From the NCBI GenBank assembly GCA_021782675.1, contig JAJXUS010000114.1, positions 1-6,775 of the forward strand: 6,775 nt of DNA, written 5' to 3'. A model generated the notes under the pieces. It made no database searches and was not told the DNA's origin. It saw only the letters and a list, made by a program, of their open reading frames with translations. The position numbers and the translations under genes were made by a program. Positions 6,544 to 6,775 of this stretch are shown piece after piece (within the stretch, counting starts at the first letter, position 1; every line of letters begins with the position of its first letter). Origin of the DNA: Acidobacteriota bacterium. Lineage in GTDB: Bacteria; Acidobacteriota; Terriglobia; Terriglobales; Acidobacteriaceae.

Positions 6544-6775
6544 TCACTGGATCCACATTTGTGGATTGCTGGTCGAGATCGCGTTCAGGCCCTGGGCCAG
6601 CAGATCCTCCACTTCCTTCATCGTCTGGATCAGCCCGCCGCCCACCACCGGCAGATCGGCAGAGATAGCCCGCACCCGCGGCAGCATCTTGGGCGCCACC
6701 AGCGCCGGCAGAATCTCCAGCGCATGCACCGGCGTGTTCTTGAGCTGGTTGCTGATGGTGTCCATCGCGCCGCTG
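6544..6775 (-). CDS. GlpP-family glycerol-3-phosphate-responsive antiterminator (C-terminal part)
   Basis: Only the last 76 residues are present; the gene continues past the right edge, and the ATG at 6765 is internal because the open frame runs on. The visible part contains HALEILPALVAPKMLPRV, then DLPVVGGGLIQTMKEVEDLL and NAISTSNPQMW near the end. This is the ending of the GlpP TIM-barrel-like family (ExLPG...GGLIxTxxEV...STSNxxxW). In Bacillus, GlpP with glycerol-3-phosphate binds leader RNA of glycerol genes and prevents termination. It points the same way as the iol genes, but a 168-nt gap with its own promoter separates them, so a shared function is uncertain. It could equally belong to a glycerol locus to the right. 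Confidence 0.8.
   Translation of the reverse strand, partial: SGAMDTISNQLKNTPVHALEILPALVAPKMLPRVRAISADLPVVGGGLIQTMKEVEDLLAQGLNAISTSNPQMWIQ

Noticed and set aside
6551..6566. Hairpin ATCCACA-2 nt-TGTGGAT as terminator of the GlpP-like gene
   Set aside because: It lies within the coding end of the gene, has a 2-nt loop and no T run after it.

Overview
The window carries most of a myo-inositol catabolism operon, all on the minus strand. Protein-level DNA is GC-rich with strongly G/C-biased third codon positions. An inositol cluster with a GRP/RhaT-type sugar porter, next to a GlpP-type antiterminator gene, suggests an Acidobacteriota-like soil bacterium (Terriglobia/Acidobacteriaceae). That placement is an inference from gene content and style; there is no rRNA or other phylogenetic marker here.

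Layout, reading right to left in the direction of transcription. (1) 6775-6544: the C-terminal end of a GlpP-family glycerol-3-phosphate-responsive antiterminator, cut by the window edge. (2) 6543-6376: an intergenic region with a good sigma70-type promoter (TTGACA, 18-nt spacer, CATTAT) and, just past the predicted transcription start, the perfect 14-bp palindrome TGCACACGTGTGCA. (3) 6375-251: six tightly packed genes, namely iolB, iolD, iolE, an iolG-type inositol 2-dehydrogenase, a 33-codon single-pass membrane peptide, and a 430-residue GRP/RhaT-like (DMT superfamily) transporter. Gaps are 25, 28 and 32 nt, then a 4-nt ATGA overlap, then 2 nt. (4) 250-1: no convincing gene. It holds a 16-bp perfect palindrome, an inverted repeat, and a second minus-strand promoter (TTGACA, 17-nt spacer, TACTTT) whose spacer and -35 are covered by ACACACGTGTGT, sharing the 10-bp core CACACGTGTG with the iolB leader. 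This promoter should drive a gene beyond the left edge.

Pathway logic: the transporter (with or without the small peptide) would import inositol. IolG oxidises it to 2-keto-myo-inositol (scyllo-inosose), IolE dehydrates that, IolD hydrolytically opens the ring to 5-deoxy-glucuronate, and IolB isomerises this to 2-deoxy-5-keto-gluconate. The later steps (IolC kinase, IolJ aldolase, IolA dehydrogenase) are not in the window.

The least conventional parts are the small membrane peptide with its strong ribosome binding site between iolG and the transporter, the porter type and its extra C-terminal two-helix module, and the matching CG-centred operators at the two ends of the cluster, which look like sites for one LacI-type regulator. 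No intrinsic terminator, tRNA, rRNA, CRISPR or mobile element was seen.
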